DNA of 64,000 nt from JBHGXV01 sp041920505 (GCA_041920505.1 JBHGXV010000040.1:50473-114472); one strand, 5' to 3'. Positions 7,779-16,741 are shown, counted from the stretch's first letter. Translations and numbers: made by a program. Notes: generated by a model from the letters alone, not told the origin.

Positions 7779-9065
7779 TCAGCGAACGGCCTGCTTCAAC
7801 GCCTGATCCAGATCGGCGATGATGTCGTCGATCGCTTCGGTGCCGACGGAGAGGCGGATCAACTCCGGCGTGACCCCCGCTTTTCGCTGAGCTTCCTCCG
7901 TCAACTGCTGGTGCGTGGTGCTGGCCGGATGGATAATCAGCGACTTGGAGTCACCCACATTGGCGAGGTGGGAGAACAGTTTGACGGATTCGATCAGTTT
8001 TTGTCCCTCGGCTACGCCGCCCTTGATGCCAAATGTGAGAATCGCGCCCTGTCCCTTCGGCAGGTATTTTTGCGCGCGTTCGTACTCGGGATTTCCCTCC
8101 AGTCCCGGGTAGTTGACCCACTCGACAAGCGGGTGCCCGGCGAGGAATTTGGCGACCGCGAGCGCGTTTTGGCTGTGCCGCTCCATCCGCAGGTGTAAGG
8201 TTTCCAGGCCCTGCAGGAACAGGAACGCGTTGAACGGCGAGACGGCGGCGCCGATGTCGCGTTGCAGTTGCACGCGCGCCTTGATTATGTAGGCGAGGTT
8301 GCCGACGGCCTGGGTGTAGACGACGCCGTGGTAGCTCGGGTCTGGTGTGGTGAGGCCGGGGAATTTGCCGTTGTTCCAGTCAAAATTGCCGGAGTCGACG
8401 ATGATTCCGCCGATCGAGGTGCCGTGACCGCCGATGAACTTGGTGGTGGAGTGGACGACGATGTCGGCACCGTGATCAAATGGACGGCAGAGGATCGGGG
8501 AGGCGAACGTGTTGTCCACGATCAGCGGGATGCCGTGTTCGTGGGCAATCGCGGCAATCGCTTCAAAGTCGGCCACGTTGATCTGCGGATTGCCGATCGT
8601 TTCGACGAACAGCGCTTTTGTCTTGTCGGTGATTTTTTCGCGGAAGTTTTCCGGCTGCGACTGATCGACGAAGTGAACCGTAATCCCCAGTTTGGGCAGG
8701 GTGTGGACAAACAGGTTGTAGGTTCCGCCGTACAGGCTGCTGGAAGAGACGATCTCGTCCCCGGCTTGGGCGATGTTCAGTATGGAAAACGTGATCGCGG
8801 CCTGACCGGACGAGGTGGCCAGCGCGCCGACGCCGCCTTCGAGCAGGGCGACGCGCTTCTCGAACACGTCCTGCGTCGGGTTCATGATCCGGGTGTAGAT
8901 GTTGCCGAATTCCTTGAGCGCAAACAGATTGGCGGCATGTTCGGTGTCGCGGAAGACGTACGAGGTAGTCTGATAAATCGGCACCGCCCGCGAACCGGTG
9001 ACGGGGTCGGGCTCCTGACCGCCATGCAGGGCCAGTGTTTCTGGTTTCCATCCTTGTTCTGCCAT
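7779..9065 (-). CDS. metY: O-acetylhomoserine sulfhydrylase
   Basis: A 428-residue PLP enzyme of the Cys/Met metabolism family. It makes homocysteine from O-acetylhomoserine and sulfide, bypassing cystathionine. K209 in HSTTKFIGGHG is the Schiff-base lysine, and LIVDNTFASP holds the pyridine-contacting Asp. The length near 430 and the long insertion after HGTSIGG separate MetY from the roughly 380-residue MetB/MetC enzymes. It begins at an ATG behind AGGAGAG. Expression is controlled by a SAM-I riboswitch between the promoter and the start, so it should be on when S-adenosylmethionine is low. It is monocistronic. Confidence 0.93.
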   Translation of the reverse strand: MAEQGWKPETLALHGGQEPDPVTGSRAVPIYQTTSYVFRDTEHAANLFALKEFGNIYTRIMNPTQDVFEKRVALLEGGVGALATSSGQAAITFSILNIAQAGDEIVSSSSLYGGTYNLFVHTLPKLGITVHFVDQSQPENFREKITDKTKALFVETIGNPQINVADFEAIAAIAHEHGIPLIVDNTFASPILCRPFDHGADIVVHSTTKFIGGHGTSIGGIIVDSGNFDWNNGKFPGLTTPDPSYHGVVYTQAVGNLAYIIKARVQLQRDIGAAVSPFNAFLFLQGLETLHLRMERHSQNALAVAKFLAGHPLVEWVNYPGLEGNPEYERAQKYLPKGQGAILTFGIKGGVAEGQKLIESVKLFSHLANVGDSKSLIIHPASTTHQQLTEEAQRKAGVTPELIRLSVGTEAIDDIIADLDQALKQAVR

Positions 9066-9091
9066 CCAACATCTCTCCTTTTTGTGCTAGT

Positions 9092-9252
9092 AAAAAACGC
9101 CTTCTTCTGAGGGAAGAAGGCGACGTGCGCGAGCGTTCACGGGTCTCATCTCTCAGAATCTCTGTGATTCTGCAGGAATTGGCACCTTGGATATCGGAAT
9201 ATGCCGGTTGCCGGGCTTCATCGGGCCAGTCCCTCCGCCTCTCTTGATGAAA
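9092..9252 (-). promoter_or_regulatory. SAM-I (S-box) riboswitch with terminator
   Basis: On the minus strand the leader contains the hallmark S-box blocks in order: ATCAAGAGAGGCGGAGGGAC, CCCGATGAAGCCCGGCAACC, AAGGTGCCAATTCCTGC and GAGATGAGA. These are followed by a 10-bp terminator stem (9113-9122 with 9098-9107) and T6. Binding SAM should favour the terminator and stop metY transcription. Confidence 0.96.
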
Positions 9253-9280
9253 AAATATGAAATTTTCCGCGTTTTCCGAT

Positions 9281-9309
9281 AGTATAAGCCGAGTTCCTTT
9301 CGTTGTCAA
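9281..9309 (-). promoter_or_regulatory. Sigma-A promoter of metY
   Basis: On the minus strand, TTGACA (9309-9304), a 17-nt spacer and TATACT (9286-9281). This near-consensus promoter lies about 25 nt upstream of the riboswitch. Confidence 0.9.
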
Positions 9310-9406
9310 CGCATTTCTGCACGGCGGCTGGTGAGTGCCGCGAGATGTAGCGGGACGGAAAGTTGTGATATGATGGGGGGAGCAATACAAGACGGGAGGA
9401 AACAGG

Positions 9407-9721
9407 ATGGAGCAGGTAAAGGAGATCACCCCGGAAGAGCTTAAGGCCAAGCTGGAACGCGGCGAGAAGCTGCAGATCGTCGACGTGCGCGAGCCGCACG
9501 AGTGGGACGCGGGCCACATCCCGCAGGCCAAGCACATCCCGCTGGCGATGTTGCCGTACCGGCTGGAGGAGTTGGACAAACAGACTCCGATCGTGATGGT
9601 GTGCCGCAGCGGCGTGCGCAGCCACACGGCAACCGCGTTCGCCGGCGAACACGGGTTTGACGCGGCCAATCTGGTGGGCGGCATGCTGCACTGGACGGGG
9701 AACGTGGAGACGGGGCCATGA
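9407..9721 (+). CDS. Rhodanese-domain protein
   Basis: A 104-residue single rhodanese domain. C66 in the active-site loop CRSGVRS can carry a persulfide; the family transfers sulfane sulfur. The typical motifs IVDVREPHEWDAGHIPQAKHIP and GGMLHW are present. The start has GGGAGGAAACAGG upstream. The stop overlaps the start of the SCO gene (ATGA type), so the two are co-translated. The acceptor is unknown. A link to copper or thiol chemistry is suggested only by the neighbour. Confidence 0.9.
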   Translation: MEQVKEITPEELKAKLERGEKLQIVDVREPHEWDAGHIPQAKHIPLAMLPYRLEELDKQTPIVMVCRSGVRSHTATAFAGEHGFDAANLVGGMLHWTGNVETGP

Positions 9722-10356
9722 TGGCAGAGACGAATCGCTTGCGTGTGAAGGACGGATTTTGGCGCAGGCACTGGTTTGCCGTCATCGTTTCCGCGTTGAT
9801 GCTGGCGGTGGTCGGCCTGATCGGTTACCAGCTCTGGTGGGGGATGACGCGGTTGCCGTTCGTCAGGCACATCGAAGACTTCAGCTTGCAACAGACGGAC
9901 GGAAAGCCGTTTCGCTTCGCTGACACGGACGGCAAGGTGCGGCTGGTGGCCTTCATCTATACCCATTGTCCCGACGTGTGTCCGGCAACTACCTACATGA
10001 TGACCAAATTGCAGGACGAGCTCAAGGCCAAGGGCCTGTATGGAAGCGATGCGGTGTTTTTGTCCGTCACGTTTGATCCCGAGCACGATACCCCGGACGT
10101 GTTGAACAAGTACGCCGACACCTATGGAGCCGACCGTTCGGGCTGGTACTTCCTGCGGGGAGACGCAAGCCAGACCCGGCGCGTGCTGGATGCGTTCGGC
10201 GTGGCGGCCGAACCGCAGGCGAATGGACTGTATGTCCACACCATGCGGACGTTTTTGGTTGACAAAAACAAAAACCTGCGCCGGATGTACGGCATGGGCG
10301 CCGATCTGAATCTGGATGAGATGGTGAAGGACATCAAACGACTGGCAAGTGAATAG
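9718..10356 (+). CDS. SCO1/SenC copper chaperone for cytochrome oxidase
   Basis: A 212-residue membrane-anchored thioredoxin-fold protein. An N-terminal transmembrane helix (about 19-41) is followed by the SCO copper site: C84 and C88 in CPDVCP and H174 in YVHTMRTFL. SCO proteins deliver Cu to the CuA centre of cytochrome c oxidase or reduce its cysteines, on the outer membrane face. Tandem ATGs at 9718 and 9721 are both possible. Its stop is 2 nt before a strong terminator. B. subtilis YpmQ is the comparable protein. Confidence 0.92.
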   Translation: MMAETNRLRVKDGFWRRHWFAVIVSALMLAVVGLIGYQLWWGMTRLPFVRHIEDFSLQQTDGKPFRFADTDGKVRLVAFIYTHCPDVCPATTYMMTKLQDELKAKGLYGSDAVFLSVTFDPEHDTPDVLNKYADTYGADRSGWYFLRGDASQTRRVLDAFGVAAEPQANGLYVHTMRTFLVDKNKNLRRMYGMGADLNLDEMVKDIKRLASE

Positions 10357-10358
10357 AG

Positions 10359-10406
10359 AACAAGACCAGCCTTTCCCTGTGCGGGTGGCTGGTCTTGTTT
10401 GTTTTG
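10359..10406 (+). terminator. Rho-independent terminator
   Basis: A perfect 13-bp stem AACAAGACCAGCC/GGCTGGTCTTGTT (10359-10371, 10387-10399) is followed by TTGTTTTG. Confidence 0.88.
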
Positions 10407-10458
10407 TGCGGCTCGCGGCTGGCCTGATTTGTCCGCGCAAACGCCAACACTGCCAATC

Positions 10459-10523
10459 TTCACAATTGCTTAATAATCGCTTAACCCTTCCTTAACCCCA
10501 ACTTCACGCTCCCCTTGTAACAT
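10459..10523 (+). promoter_or_regulatory. PhoP (Pho) box and -10 of pstS
   Basis: Five hexamers are spaced exactly 11 bp apart: TTCACA (10459), TTAATA (10470), TTAACC (10481), TTAACC (10492) and TTCACG (10503). They match the TT(A/C/T)A(C/T)A repeats bound by PhoP in Bacillus. A -10-like TAACAT (10518-10523) follows 9 nt after the last repeat, the usual geometry of activated Pho promoters. Confidence 0.85.
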
Positions 10524-10574
10524 AGCAATCGTGGAAGAAATCAACCAATCTCAATTGGACGAGGGGGCTTTACC

Positions 10575-11513
10575 TTGAAAAAGTTTTCATCGATTTTCTT
10601 GGCATGTGTGATGTCGGTAGGATTGTTGCTCGCAGGTTGCGGCAGCAACTCGGAACAACCGGCTCCGGCACCGGCTAAACAAGATCAGGCGCAGTCCGGC
10701 ACCGATAACGCCAGCGCCGACAACTCCAACTCCGGTGCTCCTGTCACCGCAGTCGGTTCCACGGCGTTGCAACCGCTGGTCGAACAGGCGGCAAAAGACT
10801 TCATGGCCAAAAATCCCGGCGCGCAAATCCAGGTGCAAGGCGGCGGCAGCGGCACCGGCTTGAGCCAGGTAGCCAGCGGCGCGGCCACTATCGGAAACTC
10901 CGACATTTTCGCGGAAGAGAAAAAAGGCATTCCGGCAAACGAACTGGTTGACCATAAAGTAGCGGTTGTCGGCATCGTTGCGGCGGCCAACCCGGGCGTA
11001 GGTGTCGACAACCTGACCAAACAACAACTGATTGACATCTTCACCGGCAAAATCACCAACTGGAAAGACGTGGGCGGCAAGGATCAGAAAATCACGCTGG
11101 TAAACCGTCCGAAAAGCTCCGGTACGCGCGCGATCTTCAACACTTTCGTCCTGGACGGCAAAGAAGAAGCGCAAGGCATCACCGAAGACTCCTCCGGTAC
11201 GGTTCGCAAAATCATCGCTGAAACGCCTGGCGCCATCGGTTACCTCGGCTTGTCCTACATCGATCAGTCCGTCAAGGCTCTGAAAATGGACGGCGTGGAA
11301 GGCAACAAGGAAAATATCGTCATCAACAAGTACCCGGTTTGGGCGTACGAACACATGTACACCAAAGGTGAACCGACCGGCACCGCAAAAGCGTTCCTCG
11401 ATTACATGATGACCGACGATGTGCAAAAGAACGTCATCGAGAAACTGGGCTATATCCCGGTCACCGAGATGAAAGTGGAACGTGACGCGGCTGGCAAAAT
11501 CAGCAATAAATAA
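10575..11513 (+). CDS. pstS: Phosphate ABC transporter, phosphate-binding lipoprotein
   Basis: A 312-residue lipoprotein with a signal peptide and lipobox LLAGC (Cys about 21), then a low-complexity linker rich in Ala, Gln, Asn and Ser. The phosphate-binding pattern of PstS is present: AVGSTALQPLVEQ, GGGSGTGLSQV and RPKSSGTRAIF. It captures inorganic phosphate outside the membrane and hands it to PstCA. It starts at TTG or, more likely in this frame, the TTG at 10575 behind GGACGAGGGGGC. It is the first gene of pstSCAB, directly behind a five-repeat Pho box, so it should be strongly induced at low phosphate. Confidence 0.95.
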   Translation: MKKFSSIFLACVMSVGLLLAGCGSNSEQPAPAPAKQDQAQSGTDNASADNSNSGAPVTAVGSTALQPLVEQAAKDFMAKNPGAQIQVQGGGSGTGLSQVASGAATIGNSDIFAEEKKGIPANELVDHKVAVVGIVAAANPGVGVDNLTKQQLIDIFTGKITNWKDVGGKDQKITLVNRPKSSGTRAIFNTFVLDGKEEAQGITEDSSGTVRKIIAETPGAIGYLGLSYIDQSVKALKMDGVEGNKENIVINKYPVWAYEHMYTKGEPTGTAKAFLDYMMTDDVQKNVIEKLGYIPVTEMKVERDAAGKISNK

Positions 11514-11543
11514 CAATCTGGACGTTTTGTGACAGGGAGAAAG

Positions 11544-11576
11544 GGGGGTACCACGTACCCCTCATTCGTCTTGTTA
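11544..11576 (+). promoter_or_regulatory. Intercistronic hairpin between pstS and pstC
   Basis: GGGGTAC (11545-11551), loop CAC and GTACCCC (11555-11561), extendable by a G-U pair, followed by a T-rich stretch. Such hairpins commonly leave pstS mRNA more abundant than the permease mRNA, either by partial termination or by stabilising the 3' end. Confidence 0.6.
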
Positions 11577-11593
11577 TCTGAAGGGGGATCAAG

Positions 11594-12586
11594 ATGAGTC
11601 AACAAGGAATGCAAAGCACCGCGTTTTTTGAGCACCAGGCGGTCTCCACAGGAGGGAATGACATAAAAACACGTCAATCTGAGGTTCATCGCAAGCTGCT
11701 CATCCGCCACAAGCGTCCGTTTTTGGAGGATATCTCGGGACGGTTGCTGACGATGGTCTGCGCCGGCCTCTTGATCTTCGTTACGCTGTCGATCACGTAC
11801 TTCATCGCCTCCAAGGGGCTTGCCACGTTTTGGGTGAACAAGGTGAGCCTGAGCGAGTTTCTCACCGGGGTTCACTGGGATCCGGAAGGCGAACCGGCCC
11901 AGTTTGGCGTGCTGCCGTTTATCATCGGGTCGTTCGTCGTTACCTTCCTGGCCGCGCTGATTGCCGCGCCGCTCGGGATCGGGGCAGCCATCTTCATGAC
12001 GGAGATCGCGCCAACGTTTGGGAAAAAAGTGCTCAAACCGGTAATTGAGCTGTTGGTGGGCATTCCTTCTGTTGTCTACGGATATGTTGGTCTCACCGTA
12101 CTGGTGCCTTTTTTGCGCGAGCAATTTGACGTCATGGGCTTCAGTTTGCTCGCCGGGGGGATCGTCCTGTCGATCATGATTTTGCCAACGGTCACCAGTG
12201 TCGCCACCGACGCAATCGGCGCCGTTTCCCAAGATGTGCGCAACGCGTCTCTCGCCCTGGGAGCCACCCGCTGGCAGACGATCTGGAACGTCGTGCTGCA
12301 CAGCGCCATGCCGGGCTGCCTGACGGCGATCGTGCTGGGGATGGCGCGCGCCTTTGGCGAGGCTTTGGCCGTACAGATGGTGATCGGGAATACGACCAAA
12401 CTCCCGACCAGTCTGCTTGATCCGTCCAACACGCTGACCAGCGGCATTACGCTCAATATGGGCAACACCATTCCCGGCACGCCGTACAACAACGCGTTGT
12501 GGTCCATGGGGCTGTTGCTTCTGATCATGTCGTTCGTATTTATCTTGCTTATCCGCATTCTGGGCAGAAAGAAGATGGTGAAGTAA
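11594..12586 (+). CDS. pstC: Phosphate ABC transporter permease PstC
   Basis: A 330-residue inner-membrane permease with six predicted helices after a roughly 50-residue cytoplasmic N-terminus. The EAA-type coupling loop is ASLALGATRWQTIWNVVLHSA, ending in the characteristic GMARAFGEALAVQMVIGN. The start follows AAGGGGGATCAAG. With PstA it forms the phosphate channel. The stop overlaps the pstA start (TAATG). Confidence 0.95.
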   Translation: MSQQGMQSTAFFEHQAVSTGGNDIKTRQSEVHRKLLIRHKRPFLEDISGRLLTMVCAGLLIFVTLSITYFIASKGLATFWVNKVSLSEFLTGVHWDPEGEPAQFGVLPFIIGSFVVTFLAALIAAPLGIGAAIFMTEIAPTFGKKVLKPVIELLVGIPSVVYGYVGLTVLVPFLREQFDVMGFSLLAGGIVLSIMILPTVTSVATDAIGAVSQDVRNASLALGATRWQTIWNVVLHSAMPGCLTAIVLGMARAFGEALAVQMVIGNTTKLPTSLLDPSNTLTSGITLNMGNTIPGTPYNNALWSMGLLLLIMSFVFILLIRILGRKKMVK

Positions 12587-13476
12587 TGACCGCCAAGCTG
12601 AAAAACCGCATCGCAACCATCGCACTGACCTTTTCGGCCGTAATCATCATCTGTGTGCTGCTCGGGCTTTTAGGATTTATTCTCACCAAGGGCTGGCACA
12701 AGCTGAACCTGGATTTCATCACATCCGCGCCCGACATCGTCAAGGCCGGAGGCGGGATTGGTCCGCAGTTGTTCAACTCCTTTTACCTGTTGGCGCTGAC
12801 GATGCTGATCGCCCTGCCGCTGGGGCTGGGGGCGGGGATTTACATGGCGGAATACGCGCCGGACAACAGGTTTACCCAGTTTATCCGCGTGAGCATCGAA
12901 GTGCTTTCGTCGCTGCCTTCGATCGTCGTCGGGCTGTTCGGATTGCTCGTGTTTGTCAATCTGACCGGCTGGGGCTATTCGCTGTTGTCGGGGGCTCTGG
13001 CGCTGACGGTGTTCAATCTGCCGCTGTTGGTGCGCATCACCGAAGACGCGATTCGTTCCGTGCCCGCCGATCAAAAAGAAGCCAGCCTGGCTTTGGGCGT
13101 GACCAAGTGGCGGACGATCGTCTCCGTGATCTTGCCGGCGGCGCTGCCGGGGATTGTCACCGGGGCGATTCTGGCGGCGGGCCGCGTGTTCGGGGAGGCG
13201 GCCGCCCTCTTGTTTACCGCCGGGATGACCTCGCCTGATCTGGTGTATCACAATTTCGACCTGAACAGTCCCACGTCGCCCTTGAATCCGTTCCGTCCGG
13301 CCGAGACGCTCGCCGTCCACATCTGGAAAGTAAACAGCGAAGGGCTGGTGCCGGACGCGCGCGACGTGGCCGACGGTTCGGCGGCGATTCTGGTGATCGC
13401 CGTGCTGGTGTTCAACGTGCTCGCGAGATGGTTTGGCCGCTGGCTGTTCAAGCGCATGACGTCTGCGGCATCTTAG
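12586..13476 (+). CDS. pstA: Phosphate ABC transporter permease PstA
   Basis: A 296-residue permease. The start is the ATG at 12586 that shares one base with the pstC stop; a longer open frame upstream lies inside pstC. The coupling loop is EASLALGVTKWRTIVSVILPAALPG and the typical AAGRVFGEAAALLFTAG follows. Six membrane segments are predicted. It pairs with PstC and is energised by PstB. Confidence 0.95.
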   Translation: MTAKLKNRIATIALTFSAVIIICVLLGLLGFILTKGWHKLNLDFITSAPDIVKAGGGIGPQLFNSFYLLALTMLIALPLGLGAGIYMAEYAPDNRFTQFIRVSIEVLSSLPSIVVGLFGLLVFVNLTGWGYSLLSGALALTVFNLPLLVRITEDAIRSVPADQKEASLALGVTKWRTIVSVILPAALPGIVTGAILAAGRVFGEAAALLFTAGMTSPDLVYHNFDLNSPTSPLNPFRPAETLAVHIWKVNSEGLVPDARDVADGSAAILVIAVLVFNVLARWFGRWLFKRMTSAAS

Positions 13477-13491
13477 AAGAAGGGTGAGAAC

Positions 13492-14259
13492 ATGACGACC
13501 ACCAAAGACACGATCATAAAGACAGAGCAACTGAGCGTCTACTATGGCGACAAGCTTGCCGTCTCCAACATCAACATGGAGATTGAACGCAACGCGGTGA
13601 CCGCCTTTATCGGCCCGTCCGGTTGCGGTAAGTCGACGTTTTTGCGCAGCATCAACCGGATGAACGACTTGATCTCCGGATGCCGCGTCACCGGGAAAAT
13701 CGAAATTGACGGCATCGACATCAACAGCGACCAGGTCCAGATCGAGGGACTCCGCCAATTGGTCGGCATGGTGTTTCAGAAGCCAAACCCATTTTTCAAG
13801 TCGATTTTTGAGAATATCGCCTATGCGCCGCGCTTTCACGGCGTGAAAAACAAGGCCGAGTTGGAGGCGATCGTCGAGCAGAGCCTGCGCAAGGCGGCGC
13901 TGTGGGACGAGGTGAAGGACAGACTGCACGAGTCGGCCCTGTCGCTCTCCGGCGGACAGCAGCAGCGGCTGTGCATCGCCCGGGCGATCGCGATGCAGCC
14001 GTCGATCCTGCTTTTGGACGAACCGGCTTCGGCGCTGGATCCGATCTCCACGGCGAAGATCGAGGATTTGATCCTTGAGCTGAAACAGGAGTATACGATT
14101 GTGATCGTCACGCACAATATGCACCAGGCCGCGCGCATCTCCGACCAGACCGCGTTTTTCCTGATGGGCCAACTGATCGAGATGGGCGACACCTCGGAGA
14201 TTTTCACTTCCCCGAAAAACAAAAAGACCGAGGATTACATCAGCGGTCGCTTCGGATAA
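13492..14259 (+). CDS. pstB: Phosphate ABC transporter ATP-binding protein PstB
   Basis: A 255-residue ATPase with Walker A GPSGCGKST (41-49), signature LSGGQQQRLCIARA, Walker B ILLLDEPASALDP and the switch His in VIVTHNM. FQKPNPF is diagnostic of PstB. It begins 15 bp after pstA with GAAGGGTGAG as ribosome site. A second pstB lies alone at 34759. No phoU follows here. Confidence 0.95.
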   Translation: MTTTKDTIIKTEQLSVYYGDKLAVSNINMEIERNAVTAFIGPSGCGKSTFLRSINRMNDLISGCRVTGKIEIDGIDINSDQVQIEGLRQLVGMVFQKPNPFFKSIFENIAYAPRFHGVKNKAELEAIVEQSLRKAALWDEVKDRLHESALSLSGGQQQRLCIARAIAMQPSILLLDEPASALDPISTAKIEDLILELKQEYTIVIVTHNMHQAARISDQTAFFLMGQLIEMGDTSEIFTSPKNKKTEDYISGRFG

Positions 14260-14307
14260 CAGAGCGGGAACCATCACCCATGTCATCACAAACGTTGTCT
14301 ACACACG

Positions 14308-14344
14308 AACGCCTGCTTGCCGTTTCGGCTAGCAGGCGTTTTTG
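14308..14344 (+). terminator. Terminator of pstSCAB
   Basis: AACGCCTGCTTGCC pairs with GGCTAGCAGGCGTT across a 5-nt loop with one mismatch, followed by TTTTTG. Confidence 0.85.
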
Positions 14345-14356
14345 CAAGGGAAGGGG

Positions 14357-16444
14357 TTATTCCATGGGTGAGGCTGTCTCATCCTGCGGTTCATCTCCGG
14401 TTCGGAAGTAGGCGATTTCCTGCTCCAACCCTTCCACCAGTTCCACCAGACGTCGAGACTCCACGAGGAACTTCTCGGCGATGGTGGCGCTCTCTTGTGT
14501 GGAGGCGACCGCTTGCTGGGTGCCCGCGAACACGTTTTGATAGGAGCGGGAGAGGTCGTTGACGTCGTCCTTGATGCTCATGCTGCGCTCCGTGATGGCC
14601 ATGGCCGCGTCGCGAATGTGGGAAAACCGGTTGCTCAATTCCTCGATCATGCCGATGATGGACTGAAAAATGCCGGTGGAATGGCTCAGCGTCTCGATGC
14701 CGTTCGCAGCGGCGGTGTCGGTCTTGCGCAAGTGGTTAGAGACCATCCGCAGTTTCTCTTGCACCAGGCGCAACACCTGATCGATCTTGCCGGTCGCCTG
14801 TTCGGTTTGTTCGGACAACTTCCGGATCTCGTCGGCCACCACGCTGAAGCCCAGTCCGGCTTGTCCGGCGCGGGAGGCTTCGATGCGTGCGTTGAGTGAC
14901 AGCAGTTTTGTCTTTTGGGAGATGTCGCTGATCCAGGTGAGGACGCCCGACACCTCGTCAATGCTTTGGTTCAGTTCGGCAAACGCATGCTGCGACGAAC
15001 GCATGTCGCCTGCGATCGCCGCCATGTCGCTCTGCAAATGACCGATCGCCTGCGTGACGTGGCGCGCCTGCTTGCGGACGTCGTCGCCGAATTGGTTGAC
15101 GGTGTCAATCTCGTGACTGATGGTGGCAATTTGCTCGCTGATCGCATCGACGATTTGCGAAATGTGCTCGATCTGCTCTTTTTGCCGCTCCATCTCGACG
15201 CTTACCAGCTCCATCGTCTCGACGACGCTTTCGTTGGTTTCACAGGTGCGCTTCGATCCGGTGGAGACGTTTTCGGCGATGGTTTTCACGTCGGCTGTCA
15301 CTTGTGTGATTTTGCTGATGATGTTGCGCAGCGTTTTTGTCATCAGATTAAAGCTGTCAGCCAACTGGCGCGTTTCGTCGTTGGTCGTGACGCGGATGAT
15401 CTGCGATAAGTCGCCGTCGCGGAATTGTTCCATCTTCGCCTGCACTTCCTTGACAGGCTGAACGATTCTGCGCACGTAGACAAACAGGGCCAGCGTGAGC
15501 ACCACCAAACAAATCACCGAAATCACGATGATCGTCAGTTTCAGTTGGTTGGCGTCCTGCCGAATCTCCGACTGGGCCTGGGCAACGATGATCCCCCAGC
15601 GCAGCTTGGGATTGTACACATAGGCGGCGGCATACGGCTCGTTTCCTTGCCGGAACTCTCCCGTCCCGTGCTGGCCGCTGATCACCGCCTGCACCACCGG
15701 GAGATGGTCCAGCGCCGGCCGGCTGAGCGCGTACGTTTTGTTGGGATGGGCGAGCAATTTGCCCTTGTGGTCGACGATAAACAGGTAACCGGTTGTTCCC
15801 ACTTTCATCGACTCGACCAGTTGGCTCAACTTGGGGACGGAGACGAAGGCGACCACCACGCCTTTGACGTCGTCGTTGTCAGTCAGGATCGGCAGCGAAA
15901 TCGCCAATTTGGGGAATTCCGTTTGCGAAAATTGAAACACGTCGGAGATGAATGGTCCTTTTTGGGTGAGGGCTCCTTGGTACCAGTCGGTTTGCCTGGG
16001 GTCATAGGAAGCGTCGACAGGCGAACCCGGATAGGTCAGGTATTTGCCGTCGGGGGTGGCCAACTGCAACTCCGAGATGGTTTTGTCGTGTTCGGCGATG
16101 TCTGTAAACAGATCAAACGTCTGGCTTCCGGTCAATGCCGCCGAACGGGACAGCGCCGCGTACGTGACCAACTCGGTGACGATTTGTTGCACGTTGGCGT
16201 CTATCTCTTCCTGCGAGGTCTTGGCCGTTTCCGCCAAACGATCATTCGCTTTTTGCGTCAATATCTTTTGGGCCTGCCAATCGATGGCAAAACCGGTGGC
16301 GGCCATCGAAACCAGGACGATAAGCGATGTTCCAATCAACAATTTTTGCAGGATGGCCCCGCGCTTTTCCGCCGTTGGCCGCCGTGCGCCGTACCGACGC
16401 ATGAACTTTCTCAGGAATCGCGTCACTGATTGACCCGCACTCAT
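14357..16444 (-). CDS. Methyl-accepting chemotaxis protein with dCache-type sensor
   Basis: A 695-residue chemoreceptor: a short basic cytoplasmic start, TM1 (about 31-52), an extracellular region with the dCache patterns DPRQTDWYQGA and VGTTGYLFIVDHKGKLLAHP, TM2 (about 303-325), a HAMP domain, and a long helical signalling domain. The hairpin tip is LSLNARIEASRAGQAGLGFSVVADEIRKL cut here to its key positions: the usual NAAIEAARAGE reads NARIEASRAGQ, a divergent tip. Such receptors control CheA. No che genes are nearby. It is convergent with pstSCAB and shares its terminator hairpin. The ligand is unknown; phosphate-related sensing would be a guess from location only. Confidence 0.92.
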   Translation of the reverse strand: MSAGQSVTRFLRKFMRRYGARRPTAEKRGAILQKLLIGTSLIVLVSMAATGFAIDWQAQKILTQKANDRLAETAKTSQEEIDANVQQIVTELVTYAALSRSAALTGSQTFDLFTDIAEHDKTISELQLATPDGKYLTYPGSPVDASYDPRQTDWYQGALTQKGPFISDVFQFSQTEFPKLAISLPILTDNDDVKGVVVAFVSVPKLSQLVESMKVGTTGYLFIVDHKGKLLAHPNKTYALSRPALDHLPVVQAVISGQHGTGEFRQGNEPYAAAYVYNPKLRWGIIVAQAQSEIRQDANQLKLTIIVISVICLVVLTLALFVYVRRIVQPVKEVQAKMEQFRDGDLSQIIRVTTNDETRQLADSFNLMTKTLRNIISKITQVTADVKTIAENVSTGSKRTCETNESVVETMELVSVEMERQKEQIEHISQIVDAISEQIATISHEIDTVNQFGDDVRKQARHVTQAIGHLQSDMAAIAGDMRSSQHAFAELNQSIDEVSGVLTWISDISQKTKLLSLNARIEASRAGQAGLGFSVVADEIRKLSEQTEQATGKIDQVLRLVQEKLRMVSNHLRKTDTAAANGIETLSHSTGIFQSIIGMIEELSNRFSHIRDAAMAITERSMSIKDDVNDLSRSYQNVFAGTQQAVASTQESATIAEKFLVESRRLVELVEGLEQEIAYFRTGDEPQDETASPME

Positions 16445-16529
16445 CCCTTCACTCTCCTCGTCATTGTGAAACGGCTACAGATTTATTGTAGAAAGTGGCA
16501 CAGAGGGCGTCGAGGCAATTGCGGGAAAC

Positions 16530-16578
16530 TTTACCTTACCTTTACCATCCTTTACAAATACGTAACGAATCGTTTACA
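16530..16578 (+). promoter_or_regulatory. Pho-box-like repeats between the chemoreceptor and rnjA
   Basis: TTTACC (16530), TTTACC (16541), TTTACA (16551), GTAACG (16562) and TTTACA (16573) are spaced 11, 10, 11 and 11 bp. The phasing and sequence resemble the PhoP repeats before pstS. No convincing -10 lies at the expected distance. The rest of 16445-16741 (297 bp between divergent genes) shows no ORF worth keeping. Confidence 0.5.
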
Positions 16579-16741
16579 CAATGGCGCGGACGGTAAAGCG
16601 AACATGATGTTGGCTAGACTATCAATGGGAGGAATTCTCGCGAAGTTATGGTAAAATACACGTAACAAGGATTGGACGGCTTTCCATCAACGTTCGGAGT
16701 TGCAAGACGATCCAGATCAAATCGAAGCAGGAGGAATATCT

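Noticed and set aside
14267..14286. GGAACCATCACCCATGTCAT after pstB and a copy with two changes at 28239-28258
   Set aside because: A few 18-of-20 matches are expected by chance in 64 kb, and the two places share no function apart from being near terminators.
16430..16654. 74-codon frame between the chemoreceptor and rnjA
   Set aside because: No ribosome site, basic random-looking product, and it overlaps the phased TTTAC repeats.
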